Assembly (NCBI GenBank): GCA_963930645.1
Contig: OZ005659.1
Location: 162,078,534-162,142,533 of the forward strand
From: Salticus scenicus
Taxonomy: Eukaryota; Arthropoda; Arachnida; Araneae; Salticidae
Length of the DNA: 64,000 bases
Direction of reading: 5' to 3'
The position numbers were made by a program, and so were the translations under genes. Shown piece after piece: positions 46,966 to 59,283 of the stretch. How positions within the stretch are numbered: the first letter of the stretch is position 1; every line of letters begins with the position of its first letter. The notes below the pieces were generated by a model. That model had not been told where the DNA came from. It did not search any database and worked only from the letters and a program-made list of their open reading frames with translations.

Positions 46966-47328
46966 TATGCGATTAGCAACGAATTTACGTCGAGTGTTGA
47001 GTTTTTTTTTTTTTCCCCGACTGTGCCACGGCACCTCTCTTTTACCTGTCTTCGATTCGATTCGTAATTGCGATTAAATAACAAGAAAAAATATTCACGA
47101 AAAAACGTGATGTGGAGAAAAAAAAAAAGAAAAGGCGGGGCTAACATTATTACGAAATATTAATTAGGATGTTGGCAGGTACGCATTGTTTAATAAAATG
47201 CACTATATTTTTAATTAAAAACTATATCACCGAAAATGTTGCACTGCTAATCTACAAATTTTTCTCCACTGCTATTTTACGGAAGATTGTAGTCTGTAAG
47301 GGTAAAAACTTCATTTATATTATATATA

Positions 47329-47955
47329 CAATCTGTCCTAAAAGTTCCAGTACTGACGTTGATGCAGTTTTATTTACAATTTACAAAACAACAAACCTTA
47401 AAACGATTATTTTTATGCTAATGATAAAAGGCACATTTAAAATTACGGAGGAAAAAGTACATAACTTACATTTATAATAAATGTTCAAAATATCCACCCT
47501 TTTCTAGGAGGCAAAGCTGAACTCGTTTGCGCATGTGTTTAGAAACGCGTTTTAGCATGCTGGGAGGGACTTCTTGTAGACAAACCTGTACACACCTGCA
47601 CAGAACCTGTATTACGAAATTGTCGAACGAGCTGATATAGTATAATTTTACTCGGCATTGCATAATCTGGATATTTATATCGCCAAGCGTCTTTGCATCT
47701 TTCATATGATTTACATTGAAAATAAGCTTCAAGCAGCGTATTCTCTGAATGCGTGATAAACTCATTTCACTATGAAGAACAAAATAACATAAAACTTTAT
47801 TCTCACACAACTTGAACGAGAAAAGGAACAAACGATAAAAATTAAAGATCTGATGCAATAATAAGCAGACTATAAAATATAATATTTAAAAAAATCATGA
47901 ACACAATGAACACTCCAACTTTAAGTTGGAGTACTGGAACTTTTAGGACACACTG
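47329..47955 (-). mobile_element. Internally deleted mariner-like element, 627 bp
   Basis: Ends CAATCTGTCCTAAAAGTTCC and CAGTGTGTCCTAAAAGTTCC (inverted), 26 bp with two mismatches, flanked by TA at 47327-47328 and 47956-47957. Autonomous relatives are about 1.3 kb, so half is missing. The remaining frame joins the start and end of the transposase. Confidence 0.85.
47472..47858 (-). pseudogene. Fused N- and C-terminal mariner transposase fragment
   Basis: An uninterrupted 128-codon minus-strand frame. Its middle, HSEMSLSRIQRIRCLKLIFN, looks like the N-terminal start of mariner transposases. Its end, VPPSMLKRVSKHMRKRVQLC then LLEKGGYFEHLL, is a typical C-terminus for this family (xxGGHFEHLL). 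The catalytic core and all acidic triad residues are absent. The frame passing the deletion joint is probably chance. No evidence that it is expressed. Confidence 0.75.
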
Positions 47956-47957
47956 TA

Positions 47958-49149
47958 CCATCAAGAAAAATTACAGGGATTCAAATTGTGTAATCTTCAA
48001 CCATTTCTTCCAAAGAGTAAACTTTTTTTTATAAGTTGTAATCTTAATTAGTGACAATAATTGCTTTTTGAAATTAATGGTCTAAGCATCAGGTGAAAAT
48101 TATAAACGTTATTAACGCATAACTCAGGTTAGAAACGAACTAACCTGACATTTATATTTTATTATTATTATTTTATATAATATAATTTTTGTTAACTGGT
48201 TTGTTGCTAAGAAAAAAATTAGTTATTGTTTGCCATACAACAACGAGCTATTTTCTGAGATCTAAGCTCATTTCTCTAAGTACTTTTACTTTCTATTTTT
48301 AAAGAAAAATTAAGCACTTTATAATTTTCATTTTCTCCTTTTAAGGAACAATTAAGTATTTTACCTGAAAACCAATTAAGATTGAATAAAAATTTTAATT
48401 TTACACATCCATCTATATATATATATATACATACACATCCATATATGTATTCTCGTTACGTTTATTATACTACGAGTTAAAAGTTTTCTGGCAAACATTA
48501 CCTCAAAAATATTTGTTGAACAATGTAATTTAAACTCATTAAAAAGTATCAAATTTTTCAAATAAAAATATTTAGGCATTTTTATTTTGAAACAACAAAT
48601 GCAATTTATAGTGATTTATGAATTTATTACGTCAAGTGAATTAGGGCTATTGCGGAAGAGCTATTTAATTTATCAATCAAAGCTAAACGCGATATAATTA
48701 ATTTCAAATCAAATTTTCGATTATCATTCATGGACAAAGAACTTCATTAATGCTGCATTATAGTTTCAAAATTTCAGAATTATTTGGGATATTTATCGTA
48801 ATTCATTTTATTAAGTTGATAGCCATCAAACCGCATTATGCATTTATTGACTATTAAAATATTCTCTTTCTGAAAGGCTATTAATTTAAAATAATGCATC
48901 TTTGTTTTGATAAATTGAATCTATGCATAACTACATTTTTTCCACATATAAAATAGTATTATGTTAATTGCTAAAGTAACATATGTTAATTTATTATTCT
49001 GAAATATAATTTTAAATAAATAATTTATATACATATACTTTTTATTCATCACCTTAAATGCACATGTGTTATATCAATTAATTACGAAAACTAGCTCTCT
49101 TATAAATGATTAAAAAAATAAAGATTATGTGACCTAACATTACAAACAA
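47958..49149. other. AT-rich region without a gene
   Basis: A short (TA)n at 48414-48430. Nothing else recognised. Confidence 0.5.
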
Positions 49150-49550
49150 GGGGTCGTAATCTCCACCCTTTTGTCCGGACAATTTTAGCAATGACACATA
49201 GCCACTTTTTGCTACCAATGATTTAATACAATAAACTCCAGTATATATAATCACTACACGTTACTATAAGACACGATAAAAAATTATGTATGAAATTAGT
49301 GGATTGAGTTGCCAAATTTAGGGATTTTTTATTCAATATCCACCACTAAATTTTAATTGGCAAGGTTTCTTAATCACTTAGAAAATTAATCATCTATTAC
49401 GTATATAAAATATTATTGTTCAAAATTATTGGTAGCAATTTAATAAAAAAGTCCCTAAATTTGAGAACACTGGTACTGCCTTCAAAAAGGAAGTACATTT
49501 TTCACCAATGAAAGTTTCCCGAAAAAAAGGCCGTGGACTACGTCACCTGG
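49150..49550. mobile_element. MITE family F, copy 3, with nested MITE
   Basis: The left GGGGTCGTAATCTCCACCCT, TTTGTCCGGACAATTTTAGC is weakly mirrored on the right by GGTGACGTAGTCCACGGCCT, TTTTTTCGGGAAACTTTCAT (minus strand). Both resemble the family-F ends at 7726. The interior is split by family-D copy 2. Confidence 0.5.
49309..49476. mobile_element. MITE family D, copy 2, nested
   Basis: GTTGCCAAATTTAGGGATTT, TTTATTCAAT at the left is inverted as ATTTAATAAAAAAGTCCCTA, AATTTGAGAACACTG at the right. About 168 bp. Same family as 2915-3296, sharing the CACTGGTA right junction. Confidence 0.65.
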
Positions 49551-49719
49551 AAAACATTATAAATCATTAAGCTAACTATTTTCGCATAGATAAAAGTTCA
49601 GAATAATTACGCAGATTACATTCGTTCATTTTAAAGTAAAAATTACAAAATTATTTTTCAAACCAATAATGTAAAAAAGAAAAAAAAGGAAAGAAAAGAC
49701 AAAAGAAAGAAAGAAAAGA

Positions 49720-49772
49720 AAAGTACTGCGTATTTTTTTCATTTATAAAAGACAAATACATACATATATGTA

Positions 49773-49844
<72 letters not shown>

Positions 49845-49897
49845 AAAAGTACTGACTATTTTTTTCATTTATAAAAGACAAATACATACATATATAT

Positions 49898-49976
<79 letters not shown>
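49720..49976. repeat. Duplicated block with (TA)n and (GA)n runs
   Basis: AAGAAAAGTACTGmsTATTT, TTTTCATTTATAAAAGACAA, ATACATACATA plus (TA)n occurs twice in tandem (from about 49718 and 49843). The second (TA)n passes directly into (GA)n at 49937-49975. Confidence 0.9.
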
Positions 49977-49978
<2 letters not shown>

Positions 49979-51111
49979 TAAGCGTAAATGTGATATAAGT
50001 TATCAGAAAATATTATTTATTTATTTACTTTAAGATAAATTAAAATTAACACAGATTTACAAATAATTTAGAAAATACAACATTTCTGTACAAAGAAAAA
50101 TTTCTTCTCTTTATTTGTTCTTAAAAATAAATTTATATGAAACCTTTTACATCTTATTCAACAAATATATATATCACTGAGAAAAAAATAACTGTAAATT
50201 AAATTTAATGTAAACTATACAAAATTTTATACTCTTTTTCACTTAAATTTCAACAGTACATGAAACATAAATGTTTTGTTTTCTGACATTTTATAAAAGT
50301 AATAAGAATAATGCGAAATTTCTAACATTACGATTTTTAATATTTATTTCGTAAATTATTAAAATCTTGAGCTTGTAAACGAAAAATTTCTAATTTTTAT
50401 TTAGTTAGCTAACAATATAGCTTTAAAAAGTTTTAGTAATAATTTAAGTACTCAAATTTATGCTTCAACTGTGAGACAGATCAATAATTTATATTTTTAT
50501 TTCAAATGCAAAGAAACAACATGAGTTTAACTGTAAATTTTATGATAATATCAGAGTTTAAATTCATATCAAATAAAATAATTTAGATTAATTAATTTAC
50601 AATAATATAAAGATAATGAATTATTATAAAAAAAATATCAATAATAATAATAATAATAATAAAATATGATTTAAAAAAAAATATACAACATTTATTTACG
50701 TAAAAGATTATATTTTATTTACACGGAAGATGTATGGTTCTTTAAATTATATTTCCACACAAAGAGAGCATAAATGTTACCTTAACTTAGTATTCAGCAT
50801 CAGATAATAAACCAAAAGTTCTTGAGCATTATCGAAAATATACTAGGGTATAAAAAGTATGAAGCATTAGAAAAACCTGTTGGATATTTTGGAATAACAT
50901 CTGTAGATAATGGGGTTAAGGCGCATATGCCCTGAACAACAACTATAAATTACAGATGACTTCTAGCTCTACATTTATTATTATGTCAATCTCTCTAAAA
51001 AAAAAAAAAATTACTAAACTGAAAGCTATAAAAAGTTTGCAAATTGTACACAAAATTATAGATGCTGTGATTAAGACATAAAACAATTAATTTATATACA
51101 AAATTATTCCA
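49977..51111. other. AT-rich region without a gene
   Basis: (AAT)n near 50640-50662; otherwise nothing recognised. Confidence 0.5.
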
Positions 51112-51310
51112 GAGAGTAGCTAAGTTCCTTAATTTAATACGGATCATTTTTAGCCCCACCTTATGTTTCTACCATTTTTATTGTAAAAATATTTTTTTTT
51201 CTTATTTTATCTTAGTTTTATTTTATAGATAATTATTTTATAAATTAAGTGGTGTGGAATAAAGACGGGGATAAATTTGCTGCGGAATAAATTAAGGAAT
51301 TTGACAACTC
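51112..51310. mobile_element. MITE family H, complete copy
   Basis: The left AGTAGCTAAGTTCCTTAATT, TAATACGGATCATTTTTAGC, CCCACC is mirrored by the complement of GGGGATAAATTTGCTGCGGA, ATAAATTAAGGAATTTGACA. About 200 bp. It defines the family whose single ends appear at 8285, 19161, 20345, 58671 and 63925. Confidence 0.6.
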
Positions 51311-51462
51311 TGTTATTCGAATAAATTTTGTTACGACACATGTGGATAATAAGAAAAAAAATAGTTTCATAAATGTTAATATATATATTTTTTTTTCATT
51401 CAACTGAAAATTCGTTAGAAATCGCATTTCTTTTAAAAACATCAAGTTAATAGTTTTATTGA

Positions 51463-52072
51463 AAATAAATGGAATTATCACGTGTTGTATGACTGGAAAT
51501 TGAAATATCATCATATTCCACTAATATCACCGAAATAAGAAATTTAATATCCCACTTGAAGAGATCATTCTGAATGTAAAAATAAATGGAATTATCACGA
51601 GTTGTATCACTTGGTACGAAAATTGAAATATCAACATATCCCACTATGTATCACCGACATAAGGAATTTAATATCCCACTTGAAGAGATCATTCTGAATA
51701 TAAAAATAAATGAAATTATCACGAGTTGTATCAATGGGTACGCAAATTGAAATATCAACATATTCCACTATACATCACCGACATAAAGAATTTAATATCC
51801 CACTTGAGGAGATCATTCTGAATACAAAAATAAATGAAATTATCACGAGTTGTATCACTGGGTACGGAAATTGAAATATCAACATATTCCACTATATATC
51901 ACCGACATAAGGAATTTAATATCCCACTTGAGGAGATCATTCTGAATACAAAAATAAATGGAATTATCACGAGTTGTATCACTGCGTACGAAAATTTAAA
52001 TATCAACATATTCCACTATGTATCACCGACATAAGAAATTTAATATCTCACTTGAGGAGATCATTCTTAATA
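51463..52072. repeat. Satellite: five tandem units of about 122 bp
   Basis: Units begin at 51463, 51581, 51703, 51828 and 51952. Each reads AAATAAATGrAATTATCACG, AGTTGTATCACTGGGTACG, AAATTGAAATATCAACATAT, TCCACTATryATCACCGACA and so on to GAGATCATTCTGAATA. Unit 1 is shortest (118 bp) and most diverged; the last ends at about 52072. No protein; the frames crossing it on both strands follow the repeat. Confidence 0.9.
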
Positions 52073-53314
52073 TATCGCCATAGTGTAATGTGGCATTTGC
52101 ATATAATTTTTGGGACTCAAATGTGACGCAACATTTCGAAGGTTTATAACATAAAGTCAATATCGATAAAAAATCGAATATGTTAGAAAGTTTCTATTAT
52201 AAAGAAAATTTATAATTTGTATGATTATCCAGTTGTAAAATTAATTTTAAGATCAGAATATTTAAAGACTTTAAACTTATTTAATGTTTCGCAACGTAAG
52301 ACCCTGATTTAATTATATCTAAATAGTTTTAAATTTCTGACTTTTAAACTAAAAAAAATACAATAAATATTCGCAGTTGTTGGAAATAAAAAAAATTAGT
52401 GTTTCGGGAAGAAAAAAATATATTTTTCGAGTAATTCTTTAAGACTGTGTGGCTACACAATATTTTCATAAACAATTCAATACTTTCGATTTTAGACGTT
52501 TAGTCAAATATCTCAAGAAATATTTCAGTAATTATCTCGAAACTTCATGAGTATGAAGATCATGCTGTGCCTCATATTTTTTAACCAAACGTTTTCCCTG
52601 ATGCTGAGAAAAAGACCTTTAAAAAATTTAAATGTTTGGAATGACGCTATAAAAAGTAATGCCTGAAACACGCTTTTGTTGTAAGATGTAATAATAAAGC
52701 TTCATATAATTAACTGTATAAATTTTTATGAGGCTACAATATATAACCTTGCAGATATAAGGGTTTCTTAAAAAAAAAAAAAAAAAAAAAAAAAAGGGTC
52801 CTTTTTTATTATAAAATGCAGGGTTATTAAACCCAATGCAAATCTATTTTTAGGAAAAATTACATATTGCATTAGATACAGCATAATGCAACTGGGATGT
52901 AAAAACTTTAAATGTCTAACGAAATACGAGCATTTTTACAAAATCAATTTTAACTATGCATACGCAAGCTTTAAAAATATCATTAAGACGATAATACATA
53001 AAGGATAGTTTTGATCTGCTCATAAATATTCCATATTGTATGATTTTATTGATTAAGTAATTCTAAAAAATTTTAACTTACAAGTAAAGTTTTTTTTTTC
53101 TTAAAATGAAAAGATATATAATATTGAAAGGACAGAAGCTCAATTTTTGACATTATATCTTGGTCATTTGTTATATTAATATTTTAAAGAAAAATAGGTT
53201 AAATTAAGAAGCAAGCTGAATATTTTGTCTCACATTTACTATGTTATATTAAAAAATTACAAATATTAGACAGTTTGTTTTTATTATTTCTATTTATTAA
53301 ATAGTGATTCATTT
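52073..53314. other. AT-rich region without a gene
   Basis: A poly-A tract at 52770-52794. Nothing else recognised. Confidence 0.5.
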
Positions 53315-53525
53315 ATAGAAAATTTGACCCCCCTCCCCCCCCCCCGAAAAAAAAAAAAAAAAAAAAAAAAACTATTTTTTGTCTATAACGTTGTATATTT
53401 TTCCTTTCACTATTAGAATTACATCAATCTATGTTTATTAAATTAATTTCCCCTAACATCGAAAAGCTTACACTTGAGAATTAAGCATAAGATTTTATAT
53501 ATGCGCATCTTAATCAACTCCAAAT

Positions 53526-53557
<32 letters not shown>

Positions 53558-53725
53558 GTCTAAAGATATATTTTACCGTCGTGTCCCTTGAGAAATGGGA
53601 AACTGTTTAAATCATGTTTGGTAGGAGAAATAGCGAATTTATATTCTTTAATTTGCTGATTTATTAAGTGGTACTATTTCTCTTTCTTATTAATCATAAA
53701 TATATTAAGTTATATTTCATTCTAA
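53315..53725 (+). repeat. Dispersed repeat C, copy 2
   Basis: Diverged copy of 1660-2025 in the same orientation, interrupted by C/A runs at 53330-53371 and a poly-T tract at 53531-53557. Confidence 0.6.
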
Positions 53726-53763
53726 CACTGTAAATAAATAAATAAATAAATTTTGGTTTGTAG

Positions 53764-54020
53764 ATTCAGGCAAATGTCTGGGTGAGAAATCTAGATTTGG
53801 ACAAAGTGTGTTCCATGGAGGAGCACTTTATGGGAGTTCCAGTGTGTGTTCACCCAGAAAAAAAGAATGTTCGGAATCCGTTTCGGAACAGGCCACAGAA
53901 CCCTGTAAACATCTAGGCCCACGAAAACGACTTGAGTTCGAATATGACACCTCATTTTTCCCATATTTGAGATTAGAATTCTTGGCTACTTCTAGGGGAG
54001 GAAGACGGGCACTGAAATAT
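53764..54020 (+). CDS. Candidate exon of an unidentified gene (speculative)
   Basis: A frame open from a possible splice acceptor (TTTTGGTTTGTAG, AG at 53762-53763) reads DSGKCLGEKSRFGQSVFHGG, ALYGSSSVCSPRKKECSESV, SEQATEPCKHLGPRKRLEFE and YDTSFFPYLRLEFLATSRGG. Base composition and amino-acid mix (Ser, Glu, Gly, Pro, Cys, Arg) are unlike the Phe/Ile/Lys/Tyr-rich chance frames elsewhere. GC rises sharply for about 250 bp. Possible donors are weak (GTAAAC at 53908). The frame runs on to a stop near 54083. It could be a real exon, an old exon fragment or a piece of a mobile element. I do not recognise the protein. Confidence 0.3.
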
Positions 54021-54355
54021 GATTTTAGTATTTATATCAAAGTTTTTTACAGAAACTTACTATATCTTTTAAAACTTACACTATAACCATAGAAACATAC
54101 AGCCTGCTTTGTGAGATTTAAAACCATTATATTAAGTAGAAAAACTAATGACGAAATACGAAATATTCTAAAAATAGTTTAAATGTCGAAATAATAGAAT
54201 AATAATGTAAAAATTAATTTACTAAGTTATAATGCATATCTTGGATCTGTTATAAAGCGCAGAAAAACCAAGCCATGCTAGCAATTAACAATATATACAT
54301 ATGTATCAGCCGGATTAATGACGGGAAAAACCAAAAACAATATTTAATAACAATA

Positions 54356-54379
54356 GATTTTATCTAATTAGATAAAATC
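54356..54379. repeat. Perfect 24-bp palindrome
   Basis: GATTTTATCTAA and its exact complement without a spacer. Confidence 0.9.
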
Positions 54380-54609
54380 AGAGATTATCTTGGGTAATGA
54401 TTATTCTATTGAGTAATGAATATTGGATAATTATTAATGAAAAAAGGGGTAGGTTAGAACCTATTTTGAGCCGATTCAGTTATTCAGAAAAATAATTATC
54501 ACCTTGTTTTAACGATGAATTTCTGTTCAATATAAGTCACAATTAACTGTTAAATAAAACTGAGATTCTAGCTCGGCTTTGAGTAAACTCTGGGCTAGGG
54601 GTCAGTATA

Positions 54610-54699
54610 ACACTCATGTCAACATTTGATAATAATTTTATAGAAAGTAAAGCTTGTTTGTATGCTACTTTTTTCTTAATGATTTTCTTCCTTTTTCTT

Positions 54700-54742
<43 letters not shown>

Positions 54743-56040
54743 TTTGTATAATTATTTATTAATATAGCTCATAAAACTGATATAAACATTTATGTCTAAC
54801 CTTTGCACAATAAACTTGCAAGAAGATCAGTTTATTTTTATATATGCGTTTATAGTCTTTAGTTATGTTTCTAGAGTACACTAAACAGGGTTTAACTGTA
54901 CTACGTGAAGTTCTCTAGACCATATAATATTCTTTTATTCCTTTTCAAGTCACATGTAAAATCGCATTCTAATATACATAAAATTTATTCAATTTTAGAC
55001 CTCCCATATTCTACTGAAGCAATAAAACCAAAAATTCAAATTTTAATATATTCAAATATATACAAATTTCATAAAATAAATTATTTTGTCTTGGGAGAAG
55101 GTCGTATTTTGTAATCCAAAGTAATATACTGAAATATATATTCAGTTTTGTACATACATTACTATAAATAGCGAACCATCCATAGGGAACTTCTTCGATC
55201 GGGCAATAATAAATTTTATTTACATCTGAAATTTGAAATAAATGACAAATAAATATATATTAGCCTGATTATTTACGGGGTACAAAAAATAAAAGCATCA
55301 TGTAACAATGCCCCTAGGCTTTAATTAAGCTCGGAAATTAAAGTATCACTATAACTTTCAAATTCAACATCTGATATTAGTTTTATAGAAATTAAATCTT
55401 GTTCGTATGCTATTTTTTAAATCATATTTCCTTGTTGTATTTTTTTTTTTTTTTAATTTAAATAATCATTTATAAATATAACCTATAAAACTGAATAAAA
55501 CTGCATTTCTGTATAATATTTGCGTAATAAGTTTGTTATAAGATCAGATTATTGTTAAATTTGTGTTTATATTCGTTCGTAGTATTTCTAAACTGATAAA
55601 AACTGCGTTTAACTGCACTACGTCACGCTCTCTAGATCATATATTTCTTTATTCCGTTTCAAGATTTGTATAAAACCGTATTCTAATGTACATAAAACTA
55701 AAATCTTATTAAAGTCTAGATCTCCCATATTACATTGAAGCAATAAAACCGAAGTTCTATTTTAGAATTTTATATATATTCAAATGTTGAAATTTATATA
55801 CATATATATTAAAATTTCTGTAAATTTTGTAAAATAATTTATTTTATCATGGGAGAAGGTAGAACTTTATAATTCAAAGCCATACACATAAATGTACAAT
55901 TCTGAATGTTACAGAGACCTATAAATATGAAGGAATCTATAGTGAAGTACTTCGAACAGAAAATAATAAATTTTATTTACATCTGAAACTTAAAAATGAT
56001 TGTAATAAAATTTTTATATTGGAATTATTTTTTTGTTATC
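54610..56040 (+). repeat. Dispersed repeat G, two tandem copies
   Basis: Copies at about 54610-55265 and 55355-56040, period about 740 bp. Each contains TTTTATAGAAAkTAAA, a T tract (54703-54739 in the first), ATAAAACTGAwATAAA, AGATCAGwTTATT, GTTTAACTGyACTACGT, AGCAATAAAACC and TGGGAGAAGGT. A third copy is at 6190-6835. No coding or TIRs recognised. Confidence 0.7.
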
Positions 56041-56720
56041 ATAAATTATTTAATAATTTTATAATTTTTGATAACTTTAATTTACATATGTAAAAAAGAA
56101 AAGTTAATATAGGTAAAATTATAAAAATTAAAAAAAAAGAGAAATATCATTCAGAATATTTGCTGAGTTGAAAATATTTGCCTTGTTGTAATTACTGATC
56201 AGTAATTACAACAAGCAATTAAAATTATATTTGATTTTTTTAATTTAAGAAATATAAGATCTTGAAAGCAAATTAATGTTATTGATGTTTATTTACTTAT
56301 TTATTTATTTTCATATTTTATAAAATTGAAGGATTTAATCATTTGCTGACAAAATTAAATGCCATGTAAACGTCAATATTTAATTTTTAAATAAAGAGTA
56401 GTATTTTTGTAATAGTATACTTAAACAGTAATTTAACGTAATATATTTGTGTTTTAATCGCTTGTTTAGTTATTAGTCCCAGCTAACCAGGTCGTCGAAA
56501 ATTTGCAGAAAATAATTAACTCGTGATTCATAAATTCTGACAAATTCTAAATCCATTAGCAGGCGTTTCTTTTATTGTCTGAATGTAACATTTAACACTT
56601 TTTATTAAGAATAGATACATTATGCAAATTTCAACATTCAATTTACTGTGCATAAAAAACGTCTTTAATTAAAAAAGAAAAAACTAAATGCACAACCTTT
56701 TGCAGTATAAGAGTGGATAT

Positions 56721-56751
<31 letters not shown>

Positions 56752-57319
56752 CTAAAAAACGTAATGAGCAAGAATAAAACTCATAAGAGGAGCTTAGTGC
56801 TAAACAGATTTAAATAAAAGAATGATTTTTGCACGGAAATTAAACAGTAAAGTATTAGATAAGGGTATGAAAATAACGAATAGTGGACATTGCCGAATAT
56901 ATATATATATATATATGATACCGAGGACTTATATATATATTGTTAGCCAATCTACAAAACAGTAAAATTTTAAAATTACAATTTTTTAAATTATGTTAAG
57001 AAAAAAAATTACCTTCGGTATAAACACAAATAAAAAATAAAAAATAAAATAAAATAAAATCTGCAAATATACTCTCCTATTCCTTAAAAAAATAAAAGAA
57101 AAGAAAGAAAGAAAGAAAATAACGAGAAAATTAATTATTTAAGAAAAACTTTTATTATGCATAATTCAATGTAAATAAATAAAACATATTTTTTTTTGTA
57201 TTTAAAACAGGAAAGGCTGTTATAAAAACGAGTTTCCTTTTTATAATTAAGTTAATGAACAAAGATGTGTGAAAAGTCTTGAAGGTTAAATTAATTATTT
57301 CATTTTCACACCTAAATAT

Positions 57320-57352
<33 letters not shown>

Positions 57353-57574
57353 GATAAGATTTAAAGGAAATATTAATTAATTTAGTCTTACAAAAAGTAT
57401 CTTCTTGTTTTAGCATAAATTTCATTCGTTTTATTTAAACAAGTATTAAAATTTTAAGTAAATTACAATTACAATGTAATAAAAAAACAACCTTTTTAAA
57501 ATTAAGCTTATTTATTTTTAAATTCTTTATATATTTCCTGAATTATTTTTATCTTTTTTTTAATTTTAGTGAAA

Positions 57575-57582
<8 letters not shown>
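56041..57582. other. AT-rich region without a gene
   Basis: Poly-T at 56726-56750 and several A-rich tracts. Holds the palindrome listed next. Confidence 0.5.
56182..56215. repeat. Perfect 34-bp palindrome
   Basis: The arm CTTGTTGTAATTACTGA is followed directly by its exact complement, with TGATCA at the centre. Allowing one bulged C at 56181, TTG/CAA pairing extends it a few bases further. Confidence 0.95.

Positions 57583-57658
<76 letters not shown>
57583..57658. repeat. (TA)n microsatellite
   Basis: Pure run of 38 TA units. Confidence 0.95.
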
Positions 57659-57659
<1 letters not shown>

Positions 57660-57660
57660 T

Positions 57661-57801
57661 AGCTGCCAAGTCTTCCAACGTTAAAGCGAGACTCCAGATC
57701 ATTTTTTATTTTTTATTACTGCTGAAAATACATATGTCTGTTTACTTTTTAAAAATACTTGTGATGAATCTTGATTAAAATCTAGAAAGGTTGGCAACTA
57801 T
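57661..57801. mobile_element. Short MITE bounded by (TA)n
   Basis: TAGCTGCCAAGTCTTCC at the left and AAGGTTGGCAACTA at the right are imperfect inverted ends. (TA)n on the left and TATATATGTATATATATA on the right fit insertion into a TA tract. Confidence 0.45.
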
Positions 57802-59237
57802 TATATATGTATATATATATTTATTTTTATTTTATTTATTACTTATTTTATTTATTTATTTTATTTATTTCTTTATTTTAGTAAAAAAACTTATACATTT
57901 AATTTAGATTTTTTTTCTCATTGTCATTTTACAAAATAGTGTTCATTTCTTCTTCTTATTTTCCTTCTTTATTTCTCTTATATATTTTTTATTTTTTAGT
58001 TCAAAGTCTAATTTATCTATTTATCTTGCTAGTAAAAATTTAAAACGATACATATACATACACACACATATATATGAATATATTCCACACACAAACAGTG
58101 TCGAAAAATTCGTGAATTCCGCATACTGTTTCTTAACTGATTGATGATAATATAGATATATTTATTTAGCTACTATTTATTTCGATATTACGTAGGTTGA
58201 GGTTGAAATCGAGAAAAGAGGACTTTCCACCTGAGATAGAAATTCTTATACTACTACGTTTTTCTCAGTAATTTTTGTCATATTTTTACAATATTTCATA
58301 TAAAGATTGAATACGATAAAAATTATTTATAACAAAATGTGATATAAGCAGTTGCACAACTGGTTGAGGTTTAAGGGGTTTATTGATACGACAATGCAGT
58401 AGACTTTATCCGTGTTACGTCATAAAATTCTTCACATGTGACCACTACAAATTTATATCGTTTATAATTTCAATGTATAGGGATTTTTAGTGTATGTATT
58501 TATAGAAAAATGTCTGTATCCTATGGGAAAATTAACAGGGAAAGGGATTATCAGAAGTCACCTATTGTGTAGATATAGCCACGGACCCCTAAAAAAGGGA
58601 CAATGTCTATTGGCAACAGTTGGCACGCATTTTCATTATTTAATGTAGTTATACATTGGATAAAGTTATTCTTCATAAATTATGGCGGGGAAAAAAGCGT
58701 GCATTAACAAATATCCGAAATAAATGTAAAACGTTGGCAACATGTTTATATTCAATTTTTCGGAATTTCTCTTTCAATTTTTGGAATTTTCTATAGTGCA
58801 TTTCTCCGATTAAAAGGGCAGAATATTTTTCATATGAATAGAACAGTAGATATATCATAGAAAAAAGCGGGTCTGTGGACACCACACAATAACATTACAC
58901 AAGCATTATCACTTTTGTCTATCTTTGTAGCATATATACACTTATTTCAATCTATTATTAGAAATGATGCTTTAAGTCTACAATATAAAAATATTTTTAA
59001 AGTTTATATTCAGGCATTTTCTTGCTTCATTTCAGGGTATCTTCATAAATTACTTGCTGTTGTGTATAAAAGTAGATAATTTGAAAAATATTTATTTATT
59101 TATATTTTAAATTACTTTTTTCTTTCAAGAAATAGAAATAAAAAGCTATTAAAGTATGGAGTAACATATGTAAAATTTACATTGTAAACTGTTTTTAAAT
59201 ATGGTTTTCGCTCAATTTAATACATTCCTTTAAAAAG

Positions 59238-59283
<46 letters not shown>

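Noticed and set aside
51463..52072. Possible CRISPR array
   Set aside because: Units repeat along their whole 122-bp length with no short constant repeat and variable spacers, and the context is eukaryotic. It is a satellite.
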